Positions 43,329 to 52,850 of a stretch of 64,000 bases of DNA are shown one piece after another. Position numbers and translations under genes: made by a program. Under the pieces are notes generated by a model that was given only the letters and a program-made list of their open reading frames with translations, was not told the DNA's origin and made no database searches. The DNA comes from CAYUVA01 sp964448115 [NCBI: uncultured bacterium] (GTDB lineage: Bacteria; CAYUVA01): positions 1-64,000 of the forward strand of contig CAYUVA010000012.1 of NCBI GenBank assembly GCA_964448115.1, written 5' to 3'. The first letter of the stretch is position 1, and every line of letters starts with the position of its first letter.

Positions 43329-44347
43329 ACAGATATATCATCTACCCGGCATTCATCCCCCATCTCGGCTGCCCCTTTGAGTGTGTTTACTGCAATCAGC
43401 GGCTGGTCAGCGGACAGGTAAACCTTAAGCCACCGCAAATAAGGCAGGGGCTGAACGAATGGCTAGTATCAATCAAGAGAAAACCGAGCGCTGATGGGAT
43501 GACAAGGGTGGTCGCATTCTACGGGGGAAGCTTCACCGGCTTGAGCCTTGAAGAACAGCAGTATTTTCTTACGCCAGCTACCGAAGCTAAGCGACGAGGC
43601 GATATCGATTCCATCAGGCTCTCTACCCGTCCCGACTTGATCGATGCCGAAAAGCTGGCTTTCTTAAAAAAGATGCTGGTTGATACTGTGGAGCTTGGCG
43701 CTCAATCTATGGATGATGATGTACTCAAGCAAAGCAAGCGGGGACACAGGGCAATAGATGTCAAACAAGCGGTGGATGCATTGCGTGCACATAATCTCAA
43801 GGTTGGCTTGCAGATAATGCCTGGGCTCCCCGGCCATACAGACCGGAGCATCGACTTTACCATCAGCGAGAGCATCGCGCTCAAGCCCGATATGGTGCGC
43901 ATCTATCCAACCGTAGTGCTCAAGGGGACAGCATTGGAGGCGATGTTTCGCAAGGGAGCATACAAGCCGCTTGCGATCGATGATGTCGTTTCAATGGGAG
44001 TAGGGTGGCTTAAACGCTTTACTGATGCTGGTATTCCAGTCATTCGACTCGGATTGCATCCCGATCCATACCTGGTTAGCTCGAATGCGGTTGTGGCTGG
44101 TCCCTTTCATCCCGCGCTTCACTACCTGATAAGGTGTCGCATGGCAAGAGAAAAGCTTGCTTCCCTATTGCGTAATTCGCAGCCGTCCAGGAATGCAGTG
44201 GTGGTTATCAAGGTTCCAGCAGCCAGGCTGAGCGAGTATCTGGGCAATAGACGGGAGAATATACAATTTCTTGCAGAGATGTTTGATATCGGAGAGCTTG
44301 AGATAATACCTGATGCAACGATTAGCGTGCCGGTGATCGCTAATTAA
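43325..44347 (+). CDS. Elp3-like radical SAM protein
   Basis: The 340-residue protein begins MNRYIIYPAFIPHLGC and carries GCPFECVYCNQ (CxxxCxxC, about residues 15-22). FYGGSFTGLSLEEQQYFL and VELGAQSMDDDVLKQSKRGH match radical SAM cores of the Elp3/YhcC group, in which the SAM-binding motif is often GGSF. The later GLPGHTDRSIDFT is also typical. There is no GNAT acetyltransferase domain, so it is a short form. tRNA modification is the best-known role for Elp3 proteins, but the short group is uncharacterised. Confidence 0.85.
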   Translation: MNRYIIYPAFIPHLGCPFECVYCNQRLVSGQVNLKPPQIRQGLNEWLVSIKRKPSADGMTRVVAFYGGSFTGLSLEEQQYFLTPATEAKRRGDIDSIRLSTRPDLIDAEKLAFLKKMLVDTVELGAQSMDDDVLKQSKRGHRAIDVKQAVDALRAHNLKVGLQIMPGLPGHTDRSIDFTISESIALKPDMVRIYPTVVLKGTALEAMFRKGAYKPLAIDDVVSMGVGWLKRFTDAGIPVIRLGLHPDPYLVSSNAVVAGPFHPALHYLIRCRMAREKLASLLRNSQPSRNAVVVIKVPAARLSEYLGNRRENIQFLAEMFDIGELEIIPDATISVPVIAN

Positions 44348-44355
44348 TTGATATC

Positions 44356-44471
44356 TCACGCAAAGACACAAAGAACTCAAGGAGGATAGAAAAACGAGGT
44401 ACAAGGAACAAGAAACCAAGTGCGAAGAAAGGAATCCCACGCAAAGACGCAAAGAGGAAAAGGACGCAAAG
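44356..44471. repeat. CACGCAAAG repeat cluster ahead of a glycosyltransferase gene
   Basis: Copies: TCACGCAAAGACACAAAG at 44356-44373, CCCACGCAAAGACGCAAAG at 44436-44454, and GACGCAAAG at 44463-44471. They fill most of the 129-base gap before the GT ATG at 44477. The last unit ends GAGGAT right before the ATG, so repeat bases form the only candidate ribosome site. Confidence 0.75.
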
Positions 44472-44476
44472 AGGAT

Positions 44477-45661
44477 ATGAAAAAGAGGATCCTGATCATT
44501 AGCTCCACGGCGCCCTATCCGCTGGACAACGGCGGAGCACAGAGGCTTTATCACATACCTCGCCTGCTGTCCGATGACTACGAATTCCACCTGATAACCT
44601 TCAGCAAGCAGGGAGTGGAAGCCTCTATGATCGCCGATGCTGCGCCATTCTATGCAAGCGTTAAAACTGTACCTCTCGGCAGGTATCCCGCTCGCTTGAA
44701 TGCAGTGCGCATTACACCACGAATGGTGCTGCACCACAAGAGCAGCGAGATGGGGCAGGTGATATCATCCGCCATCGACCAATATAGTTTCGACCTGGTG
44801 CAGATCGACTACACGCAGATGGGGCAGTATGCCAGGCTGCTACCCAATTCGCTCCCTCGTGTCCTGGTCGTGCATGACATCGCCCACATAGTCTATAAAC
44901 AATTATTTTTAATAAAGCCGATTTCATTAAATAAGCTGGTTTCATTGAGCGAGTATGCAAAGATACTATTCTACGAGAGGCGAGTTTTCCATAATTTCAG
45001 GCAACTGGTCGCCCTGAGCGATCCTGATGGCAAATACCTGCACAAGATTTGCTCTAATAAGCAATCCATATCAGTGATCCCACAAGGCTTCGATGAGCAC
45101 CAGCTCAAGGGAATAATCGGCGAACATAGCGACAAGCCGCAGCTTCTCATAGTCGCCAACCTGGGCACGCAGCCGAACATCATCGCAATCAACGATTATC
45201 TTAAATATATCCATCCCCGCCTAAAAAAGCGCTTTCCTGGGCTGACTATATGGATTGTTGGCTCTGATCCCCACAATCTCTTTAATGGTAAGCGTATCAA
45301 GGGAGTAGAATTCACCGGCTATGATGATGATCTAAGTAAATTCTATGCCCGCAAGCCGATCTGCATACTGCCTTACCGCATCGGCTCTGGAATGCGAACA
45401 AAGGTGCTGGAGGCAATGGCTGCCGGGTTGCCCATAATAGCGACTCCACTGGCTGTATCCGGGATACCGCTGCTAGATGGCGAATCAGCGCTGATTGAAT
45501 CATCCATTCCTCGCTTTGTCGATCGTTTAGGGCAGCTAATACCGGATGCTCAAGCCAGGTTGCGCCTGGGCGAATCAGCTAGGGAGCTTGCATTCAAGCA
45601 TTTTACTTGGGGCAACGCTGCTCAACTGGTCGATTGTCTTTTTCAAAGTATCCTTGGCTAG
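44477..45661 (+). CDS. Glycosyltransferase family 4
   Basis: This GT-B protein of about 394 residues begins MKKRILIISSTAPYPLDNGG, a hallmark of a GT4 group linked to exopolysaccharide loci. LVVHDIAHIVY is in the acceptor half, and the donor half has LLIVANLGTQPN, TIWIVGSDP and RIGSGMRTKVLEAMAAGLPIIATPLA. The frame runs back to 44420 through repeat sequence, but that extension encodes only repeat-derived residues, so the ATG at 44477 is chosen. Its last 59 bases overlap the end of the convergent B12-type radical SAM gene. Confidence 0.88.
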   Translation: MKKRILIISSTAPYPLDNGGAQRLYHIPRLLSDDYEFHLITFSKQGVEASMIADAAPFYASVKTVPLGRYPARLNAVRITPRMVLHHKSSEMGQVISSAIDQYSFDLVQIDYTQMGQYARLLPNSLPRVLVVHDIAHIVYKQLFLIKPISLNKLVSLSEYAKILFYERRVFHNFRQLVALSDPDGKYLHKICSNKQSISVIPQGFDEHQLKGIIGEHSDKPQLLIVANLGTQPNIIAINDYLKYIHPRLKKRFPGLTIWIVGSDPHNLFNGKRIKGVEFTGYDDDLSKFYARKPICILPYRIGSGMRTKVLEAMAAGLPIIATPLAVSGIPLLDGESALIESSIPRFVDRLGQLIPDAQARLRLGESARELAFKHFTWGNAAQLVDCLFQSILG

Positions 45662-47141
45662 CAATTGAAGCTGCTTGCGGTTTGTTGCCGTTGCCTGAAA
45701 AGATGCTCTCCCAGGTGCTTCTCAAGGCATTACCAATCAGTATAATCCCACCGAGCACCATGTTTCGCGGGGTTATTGTTCCTTGTCTTATGTGTCTTAG
45801 TATCATGCCCGGCCGTAGGTAATATGAGTTCATTGCCTTGCGTTGCAGTAGCGCCAGTTCGTGGTGCGACATTCCCTCTGGGGCATAAGCCAGCTCTCCG
45901 CCGAATGCGGACCAGTCCGTCCAACTGGTAAACTTTTCCGGCTCTAAGGTGGCGATCCGTCCCCGCTCCTGCTCGTAGAAACGCGAACCAGGCAAGGGCA
46001 CAGCAACATTGAACTTGACGATGTCGCAGTCAAGCTCCTTGGCAAAGCGGATGGTATCCATACAGGTCTCGGTTGTCTCTCCAGGCAAGCCAAGCATCCA
46101 TAGACCTAAAGTCAGTATCCCCGCCTTCTTGATGTATCCCATAATTCGTCTTGCTTGAGCCAGGGTAGTTTTCTTGTTAATCGAATCTAGGATATGTTGA
46201 TTGCCGACCTCGAAGCCGATCATGATCAGATGGCACCCGGAGCGCTTCATTGCCATTACCAGCTCCTCGTTGAGCAGATCGACCCTGGTCTCGGTTACCC
46301 AGCGGATCTTTTTATGCAGCCCTCTTTTTACAAGCTCCTCACAGAATTTTAAGCCGTGCCGTATGCTGAACGGGAAGTTGGCGTCGTTGAAGCCGACGTA
46401 AGGCGCTTGGTAGCGCTCATGCATGTACTCGATTTCATCAACTATGGCGGCTATGCTCCTGAAGCGAGGCTTTTCATAGACCTGATCCTGCGAGCAGAAG
46501 GTGCACTTCCAGGGGCAGCCCCGCGAGCCGACAATGGGGATGATAAGGTCTCTCACCGACAGGAGGGGAATCCCCTGGCTATAATACTCGAAATCGAGCA
46601 GATCCCACGACGGATATGGCAAGGAGTCGAGGTCGATAATCGGCTGTCGAGGTTTAGTGAATTTCACCTCGCCATCCCGTTTGAAGGCTATGCCATCGAC
46701 CTTTGAGAGATCCCCATCCTCTGCCAGGCAATGTATAAGCTGCAAGCTGGTCATCTCCCCCTCGCCGAACACGATCACATCTGCCAGATCCTCACGCAGA
46801 ATTGTATCTGGAAAAACATTGGCATGGATATTACCCCAGAAGACGAGCGTATCTGGACAAGTGCGCCTGATGCCAGAAACGATCTTGGAGACCATGGGGA
46901 CGACCGGCGTAAGCACCGAAAAGCCTACCGCATCCGGTTTTTCCTTGCTAATGCGATCAACGATGCGCTGTACCGATTCCTTAGTGGCATGCTGGTCGAT
47001 TATCGATACTTCAATGCCATCGTTTCTCAGCACCGAAGCTATATAAGCCAGCCCTGATGGCAGGATAGGCAGAACGAAGCTGCGGATGCGATAGCTAGCC
47101 TGGATTAGCTCCGAGGCGGGATTTATGAGCAACACCTTCAT
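45603..47141 (-). CDS. B12-binding-type radical SAM protein (second)
   Basis: About 512 residues: a cobalamin-binding-type N-terminal domain (about 1-140: MKVLLINPASE, LPSGLAYIASVLRNDGI, DTLVFWGNIHANVFP) and a radical SAM core with VGSRGCPWKCTFCSQDQ (CxxxCxxC, about residues 185-192). Later GLWMLGLPGETTET is typical. It resembles the protein at 29578 in layout. The frame continues upstream to a TTG at 47168, but ATG 47141 begins at the usual family start. It is the last gene of the minus-strand run. Substrate unknown. Confidence 0.85.
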   Translation of the reverse strand: MKVLLINPASELIQASYRIRSFVLPILPSGLAYIASVLRNDGIEVSIIDQHATKESVQRIVDRISKEKPDAVGFSVLTPVVPMVSKIVSGIRRTCPDTLVFWGNIHANVFPDTILREDLADVIVFGEGEMTSLQLIHCLAEDGDLSKVDGIAFKRDGEVKFTKPRQPIIDLDSLPYPSWDLLDFEYYSQGIPLLSVRDLIIPIVGSRGCPWKCTFCSQDQVYEKPRFRSIAAIVDEIEYMHERYQAPYVGFNDANFPFSIRHGLKFCEELVKRGLHKKIRWVTETRVDLLNEELVMAMKRSGCHLIMIGFEVGNQHILDSINKKTTLAQARRIMGYIKKAGILTLGLWMLGLPGETTETCMDTIRFAKELDCDIVKFNVAVPLPGSRFYEQERGRIATLEPEKFTSWTDWSAFGGELAYAPEGMSHHELALLQRKAMNSYYLRPGMILRHIRQGTITPRNMVLGGIILIGNALRSTWESIFSGNGNKPQAASIASQGYFEKDNRPVEQRCPK

Positions 47142-47206
47142 TCTATTAGTATCTAGTATATCTAACAATGAGTTGTCAATCTAGGGGAGGCTTCCATAGA
47201 ATTCAC

Positions 47207-48889
47207 CTACCCAAGATATCCTAAGTCCTTTAGCTTGCGTTTCATCTCCTCGACCTCATCCGAGGAGATTGCTGGTTGGCTGTCCGAGCCTTGCTCCTCC
47301 TCGATGTACTCGGCTGGCTTGGCTTTGATCCGCTCTTTATCGATCAGCTTTTTAAGCAGCCTGCCATCCATGTATGATGGAATCGGCTCATCGAGCAGGT
47401 ACAGGACAGTAGGAGCTATATCTATTATGCCCGCGCCCTCTATTGTATCCTGTTTGCTCAAACTAGGACCCGCTGCGATCAGTACGCCGTCCATGGTATG
47501 GTTGCCATACATGCCTTGAATGGGGATAAAGACTCGGTTGGAGGTGAAGCCGGTCAGGTTGGCTGCGAAATAGCCATCCTTCTGGGAGAGGAAAGTAATA
47601 TCAGGGCAGTTTGCCTGGTGCGCTCCGCTATATATCTCACTCGTGTAAATGTCGGCCTCTATCCTTTTGCCAGTCGCCGGGTCGGTGAGCGAGCGTAGCT
47701 TTCCTATTATCTCATCGCGCAGGCTGATATATTCCGATTGCTCCACGCAGCCGGACGGCTCCCGCCCCTTGAGGTTGATGATCAATTGCCCCATGCCGGT
47801 CTTGGCATAAGCCAAAGTGCGCGTGAAATCGACATCAGCCATGGTCAGAAGGAAGCTCTTTTTTCCCATGCGGAAGGTGGTAAGCTCATCATAAGGCGCT
47901 TGAGCTTTGAGCTTTACTCCCAGGCGCTTTAACAGCCTTAGCGCTCCGTAAAATAGCCTTTCCCAGGTTATACCCCGATTCCACAGCGCCACCTTGAGCA
48001 AAGTACGAAGATCCCTCTTGAAATGAAGATACCCCTGCTGGTAGAGCCAGTAGTTCAGGTCTATAAGGTGGTGTATGCCTCCAAAGCCATGATCCGAGAT
48101 GACCAGGTAATCAACATCACTGCCGGCAAGTTGCATCAGTTCCCCTAGTCGCTCATCGAGGAGCGAATAGTAATCCTCAATGGCGCTTACATGACGGGCA
48201 GCAAGGTCTGGATCGTGCGCGGGATGCGAGGTATCGATCAGTTGCCACAGCTCGTGCTGGATGCGATCCGTTCCCCAGACATGAAGAACGGTCAAATGGG
48301 GATCGAGCTTCTCGTACAGGTACTTTGCCACTGCGACCTTGTATTCCAGCATGTCCCTGCAATCACGGATCAGCGCGGCAATATCATCGTCAGATAGGCT
48401 AGTCCCGGTTATGCGAGTTTTCATGTATAGATAATAGGGTCCGAATCGCTGCTCTATCTCAAGCCTCACTTTCGGTGGATATATAAAATCTTGCGCCTTG
48501 TTTGGGGTGAGGAAGCCAGCGACCAGTACGCCGTTGACCGGCTCCGGCGGATAGGTGGTAGGGACATTGAGTATAAGCACCCGCTTTCCGGCATCGCTCA
48601 GCCTGCGCCACAGGGTTTTGCAGCCTAAGTATGTGCGGTTGATGGGGGTTTCCTCATAGGTGCCGGGCACCTTTACCAGGAACTCGTAGATGCCGTGCTT
48701 GCCAGGATTGCAACCAGTGGCAAAGGTTGACCAGGCAGGAACGGTTATCGGCGGCACAGTGGAGCGAAGGATACCCCGTGTGCCTTGCTGCATCATGCGC
48801 ATCAAATTCGGCAATAAGCCCTTGTCCATCATCGGCTTCAGCACCTTGAATGTAGCACCATCGAGGCAATAGATGAATACCTTACCCAT
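47207..48889 (-). CDS. AlkP-superfamily phosphodiesterase/nucleotide pyrophosphatase-like protein
   Basis: About 560 residues in the type I phosphodiesterase branch of the alkaline phosphatase superfamily. MGKVFIYCLDGATF gives the first metal-binding Asp; ITVPAWSTFATGCNPGKHGIYEF places the nucleophile region; DYLVISDHGFGGIHH gives D-H-G-F metal ligands, and later GNHTMDGVLIAAGP the final His. These enzymes cleave phosphodiesters or phosphonates or transfer phospho-groups in envelope glycans. The ATG at 48889 overlaps the upstream stop by eight bases (ATGGGTAAG), so the longer in-frame start was dropped. No signal peptide. Confidence 0.87.
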   Translation of the reverse strand: MGKVFIYCLDGATFKVLKPMMDKGLLPNLMRMMQQGTRGILRSTVPPITVPAWSTFATGCNPGKHGIYEFLVKVPGTYEETPINRTYLGCKTLWRRLSDAGKRVLILNVPTTYPPEPVNGVLVAGFLTPNKAQDFIYPPKVRLEIEQRFGPYYLYMKTRITGTSLSDDDIAALIRDCRDMLEYKVAVAKYLYEKLDPHLTVLHVWGTDRIQHELWQLIDTSHPAHDPDLAARHVSAIEDYYSLLDERLGELMQLAGSDVDYLVISDHGFGGIHHLIDLNYWLYQQGYLHFKRDLRTLLKVALWNRGITWERLFYGALRLLKRLGVKLKAQAPYDELTTFRMGKKSFLLTMADVDFTRTLAYAKTGMGQLIINLKGREPSGCVEQSEYISLRDEIIGKLRSLTDPATGKRIEADIYTSEIYSGAHQANCPDITFLSQKDGYFAANLTGFTSNRVFIPIQGMYGNHTMDGVLIAAGPSLSKQDTIEGAGIIDIAPTVLYLLDEPIPSYMDGRLLKKLIDKERIKAKPAEYIEEEQGSDSQPAISSDEVEEMKRKLKDLGYLG

Positions 48890-51323
48890 CGGACTTGCTC
48901 CCCGTAACCTGCTCGATTGAGACCAGCTCGCCATCCTTGACTATGTAGATTCCCTTTTTCAGCTTGGTTTTTTTCTGTCGAGTCAACACCTCGCCTGGCT
49001 CTTTAACGATGGTTACACCATTGGGTACTACCACTCCAGGATTGATGAAGACCCCGCCGCCGACGGTAGCACCATGCCCCAAGCAGGGTCCTAAAAACAT
49101 GCGCCCGCTATCGATCACCCGGTCCTTGTGCATCACTTTTATCGTTTTTTGGAGCTTGCGATCCAGCAGCATATCAAACAGGATAGCCTGCGAGGTCTGC
49201 ACCGCACCTTTACCGATAAGAGCACATTGGAATCCTGGGCTTGATACCAGACTGGAGGGATAAAGCACGCTGAAGTTTACCTTGGTGTGAAAGGCGACCA
49301 CGCAATTATCGCCAATGACCGAGAAGCTGACATCACAGTTGCTATCGATCTTGACATTGTCGCCGATAAAGCTCCCCCTGATAACCGAGTGCGCACCAAT
49401 CTCGACATTATCTCCTAAAACACAAGCCTCTACCGATGCAGTAGGATGAATACGACATCCCCTTCCTCGATAATTATAGCGACCCATGACGCGCCAGGGA
49501 TTGAAGCTAAACCCTCTGAACACTGCCAACAGCCCCTTTATTACTGTACGAGGTGTGATTCGCCAGTGGAAGCCCTGCATTGCAAGGTGATTGGCATCAG
49601 TTATATGCATCCAGTGCTCTATATGCAGTATCCCCTCTGGGGTTATGGGAATGGAGAAATCAGCATCCGGGGCGAGCAGCTTAAGGTTCGGTGGGGTAAA
49701 TACCTTCTCTTGGAGCTTGATAATAAGCGGCTTTATTGCAGACTCGCAGTCTGGCACTATATAGAAAACATCGTACAAGTAAGCCCCATTTCCATCGGCA
49801 TCCTCGATATATTCGAGATCCTGCAAGGCTGTATAGTGCTCGGTGAATGCGCTTGGTCTCACTCCAAGGCGCAGGCTTTCTGAGCTGCCGTAGGTGTCGC
49901 GTAAAAAAAGGCGCAGCAACTGCTCGGTTATGAATACATGGTCATAGATAAGTATGTATGGCTCATCGCCTCGGATATGCCCAACCGAGCTTGCAACATA
50001 AGATTTGATGCCCAGCCTGGAGAGCGTTTCCCGCTGGTAGTCAATAAGCTCCCTGTTTAGCACGCGGCACCTGGAGACCTCGTCTCCAAGAGGCTCGATG
50101 ATTTTGTCAGACTTAAGAATATATGCCTTGAGCATCCTGGTTGCAGCCTTGTAGGATAAACCCTTCCAGTTTACCTTTCCTTTCATGATGAATCGTAAGG
50201 CGGTCTCCATCTCCATCAGGCAGACCATTATCCCGCCCAGAAAGCCGAGCAATGTCCAGAACCTTAGCCTGATCCCAAGCAATAGATGCGGAAAATATAG
50301 ATTCAATGCTTGGATGAAATATGCTGCGCCAGCCATAAACAGCACTGGAGGGCTGCATGAATCGTGTATCCCGGTTACCTCAGCCATGATCACCGCAGCC
50401 GGCAAGGCGGTCAGAATGAGCAAGATAAACGAACCGATAAGCATCCCCACCGGCTTGGTTCGTCCCAGTTCCATCTTTCGGTATTCTATCTTCTGCCACC
50501 CTCGCCAGAGATCCCTGATGTTTGTATATAGCTTCAATCCCATGAGGCTTGGTGCGAACAGGTAGGCAAATCGATAGCCACTTGCCTTTATCTTCTCGGC
50601 GAGGATAGTATCCTCCCAGAACTCCCCGCGGATGCGCTTATGCCCGCCGATTGCCTGGTAGGCACTGCGCCGAAACAGCATGAAGGGTCCGTTTGCCATT
50701 GCCTTGCGCGAATGGGGATCATTGAGCTGCTTGGGCGGAACCAGTACCCCTAAAGAAACGATGTATGCGTTCATCAGCCGGTCCCAGAAGCTGCGATAGA
50801 TCGGCTGCGGCACGATGGTGAGCATATCGACTTGATTTGCTACCATGTAATTGACCGCTGAATCGAGCAGCCCCGCTTTGGGCATTGTATCAGCATCGAG
50901 AAACAGGATATATTCCCCGCTGGAAGCCTCAAATCCTTTGTTTAGTGCATAATTTTTCCCAGCCCAGCCATGCGGCGTCTCTGTATTGGTAATAATCTTT
51001 ATTTCATAACCGGTTGGACAACTATTGGCAAATTCAGAAGCGATCTGCGGGGTTTTATCAGTCGAGCGGTCATCCACAACAATAACCTGCAGGTTCGGAT
51101 AATTATTAGCAACAACTCCGAGCAGGCACTTGCCAAGATCCTTCTCTTCATTATGGGCAGGGATGATAACCGATAGACCTGGTAAGGATCGTTTGGCTTC
51201 ATCTGTCAGTGCTTCCTTATCGAGAAATATAATATGCCTTTTTTTATATACCCAGGCGATGAAGATGCTTGCCTGGATCAGCAGGCATGTAAGAATAAGT
51301 ATTGTAAGGATCGCCTCCCCCAA
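48882..51323 (-). CDS. Membrane glycosyltransferase (GT2) fused to a nucleotidyltransferase-like/left-handed beta-helix region
   Basis: The 813 residues combine three parts. A membrane helix (5-25) precedes a GT2 domain (about 50-275), with IIPAHNEEKDLG, VVDDRSTD, HGWAGKNYAL, the DAD metal motif (FLDADTMP), WEDTILAE and LWRGWQK, the last typical of HpnB/CrtQ-like enzymes. Two or three further helices follow (about 300-375). The middle (about 440-580) has ILIYDHVFITEQLL, like sugar-nucleotidyltransferases but without their N-terminal nucleotide loop. The C-terminal part (about 630-770) holds hexapeptide repeats (VLGDNVEIGAHSVIRGSFIG), as in GlmU-type beta-helices. It may couple sugar activation or acylation with transfer, possibly on a lipid or carotenoid/hopanoid. 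Confidence 0.85.
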   Translation of the reverse strand: MGEAILTILILTCLLIQASIFIAWVYKKRHIIFLDKEALTDEAKRSLPGLSVIIPAHNEEKDLGKCLLGVVANNYPNLQVIVVDDRSTDKTPQIASEFANSCPTGYEIKIITNTETPHGWAGKNYALNKGFEASSGEYILFLDADTMPKAGLLDSAVNYMVANQVDMLTIVPQPIYRSFWDRLMNAYIVSLGVLVPPKQLNDPHSRKAMANGPFMLFRRSAYQAIGGHKRIRGEFWEDTILAEKIKASGYRFAYLFAPSLMGLKLYTNIRDLWRGWQKIEYRKMELGRTKPVGMLIGSFILLILTALPAAVIMAEVTGIHDSCSPPVLFMAGAAYFIQALNLYFPHLLLGIRLRFWTLLGFLGGIMVCLMEMETALRFIMKGKVNWKGLSYKAATRMLKAYILKSDKIIEPLGDEVSRCRVLNRELIDYQRETLSRLGIKSYVASSVGHIRGDEPYILIYDHVFITEQLLRLFLRDTYGSSESLRLGVRPSAFTEHYTALQDLEYIEDADGNGAYLYDVFYIVPDCESAIKPLIIKLQEKVFTPPNLKLLAPDADFSIPITPEGILHIEHWMHITDANHLAMQGFHWRITPRTVIKGLLAVFRGFSFNPWRVMGRYNYRGRGCRIHPTASVEACVLGDNVEIGAHSVIRGSFIGDNVKIDSNCDVSFSVIGDNCVVAFHTKVNFSVLYPSSLVSSPGFQCALIGKGAVQTSQAILFDMLLDRKLQKTIKVMHKDRVIDSGRMFLGPCLGHGATVGGGVFINPGVVVPNGVTIVKEPGEVLTRQKKTKLKKGIYIVKDGELVSIEQVTGSKSDG

Positions 51324-51326
51324 GGC

Positions 51327-52820
51327 TCAATCCCCAAGGGTAAAGAAGAATGTGCTGCCTGAACCCGGCTTGGACTCTACCCAGATATCTCCGTTATGCA
51401 TCTGGATGATCCTTTTGACGATCGCTAAGCCGATGCCAGAGCCTTCGGAATCGGGATCTAGCTTCTTGAAAACCTTGAAGATCTCCTTTTGGGCTTCTCT
51501 GGTGATTCCGACCCCATTATCGCTTATGAAGAAACAGTTTCTCCCTTTATGTTTCCGATGTCCAATGCATATTTCAAGTCTTCTATCAGGTGCGCGGTAT
51601 TTTACTGCATTCTCGATTAGATTTACCAGAACCTCGACCATCCTGCCCCTATCAGCATTTATGGCCGGCATATTGCTCTGAATGCTCAGCTTAGCTTCAA
51701 TGCTATTGGTTATCCCCTCAGTATGCCAGGCAGCCTCTCTGGCTAGCTCGGTCATCGAGACTGTGGTCATTCGTATCGGCATTCTGCCCAGCTTTGCAAG
51801 CTCGGATATGTCGGTGATCAGCCGGTTGATGTGCTCAGCAGCCATACTGACACGCTCCAGATAACCGAGAGCTTCCTCTTTTGCCCCTTTTTCTACGGAT
51901 CCAGCGAGAAGATCGAGAAATCCTTTTATGGTAATCACCGGGCTGCGCAGGTCATGGGAGACCGTGTAGCTGAATTCCTCAAGCTCCTTGTTTTTTCGCT
52001 CCAGCTCGGTTACCACCCGAAGCAGCTCCTCACGGTCCTTCTTCTGCTGGGTTATGTCGATATCTACCCCGCGATAGCCCTCAAACTCACCCTTTTGATT
52101 GATGATCGGCACTCCACTGGTCGATAGCCAGACCACCTTGCCGTCCTTATGCAGGTTTGCATTGATGAAGTGCTTGAAAGAGAGGCGCCTTTCAAATGTT
52201 TCAAAGGCAGTTTCCTTGAGCTGTTTTTGCTTTTCTGGCACAAATAGATCGTAAAAATGCTTCTTGTTTATAAGCTCCTCTGGCTTATAGCCCAATAATC
52301 TCTCAACCACGGGGCTACTATAGATATATAACCCTTCAGTATTGACCTCCCAGACCCATTCCTCGGCGTTGTCAACCACCTGCTGGAAGCGTTCCTCTGA
52401 GCGACGAAGCGCTTCCTCTATGCGTTTTCTATCGGTTATATCGACAATTACGCCCTCGATAAAACCCTGCTCTTTATACAACTTGGAGGAGATCAAAATA
52501 TCACGCTCGCTTCCATCCAGCCTTTTCAGGTGTATCTCGAATTCCTTGATCTCACCATGTTTATTGAGCAGTTCGAGAAGCTGCGCCCTGCGCTCGACTG
52601 GGTATAGCTCTGCAGCCTTGACCTTATTTATCAACTCGTCAGCCGACTTGAAGCCGAGTATCTCAGCAGCGGTCTGATTAGCTCGCAGAAAGGTTCCATC
52701 CTCGGCACAGGTTCTATAAAGTCCCACTAGCACAGTCTCGTAGATGTGCTTGTAATGATCCTCTTGGGATCCCTTATCAAAGTTTTTCGTTTCCACTGCA
52801 ATTGGAGATCTATAAATCAT
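51327..52820 (-). CDS. PAS-PAS sensor histidine kinase
   Basis: The 497-residue protein is cytosolic with two PAS domains (about 25-135 and 145-260, including FRANQTAAEILGFKSADEL and SSPVVERLLGYKPEEL with PAC motifs), then HisKA with YTVSHDLRSPVITIKGF (His about residue 290) and HATPase (NLIENAVKYR, DNGVGI, GSGIGLAI). It lacks membrane segments, so the signal is probably intracellular. It is in the run between the YfhO-like gene and the GT/beta-helix gene with a three-base gap to the latter, but no response regulator is adjacent. It may control envelope glycan production through a remote partner. Confidence 0.9.
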   Translation of the reverse strand: MIYRSPIAVETKNFDKGSQEDHYKHIYETVLVGLYRTCAEDGTFLRANQTAAEILGFKSADELINKVKAAELYPVERRAQLLELLNKHGEIKEFEIHLKRLDGSERDILISSKLYKEQGFIEGVIVDITDRKRIEEALRRSEERFQQVVDNAEEWVWEVNTEGLYIYSSPVVERLLGYKPEELINKKHFYDLFVPEKQKQLKETAFETFERRLSFKHFINANLHKDGKVVWLSTSGVPIINQKGEFEGYRGVDIDITQQKKDREELLRVVTELERKNKELEEFSYTVSHDLRSPVITIKGFLDLLAGSVEKGAKEEALGYLERVSMAAEHINRLITDISELAKLGRMPIRMTTVSMTELAREAAWHTEGITNSIEAKLSIQSNMPAINADRGRMVEVLVNLIENAVKYRAPDRRLEICIGHRKHKGRNCFFISDNGVGITREAQKEIFKVFKKLDPDSEGSGIGLAIVKRIIQMHNGDIWVESKPGSGSTFFFTLGD

Positions 52821-52850
52821 TGCCTAAAAAGTCAAATTACACTGAATCGA

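Noticed and set aside
44420-44476. N-terminal extension of the GT4 protein
   Set aside because: These codons translate the repeat and homologous proteins begin at MKKRILIISS.
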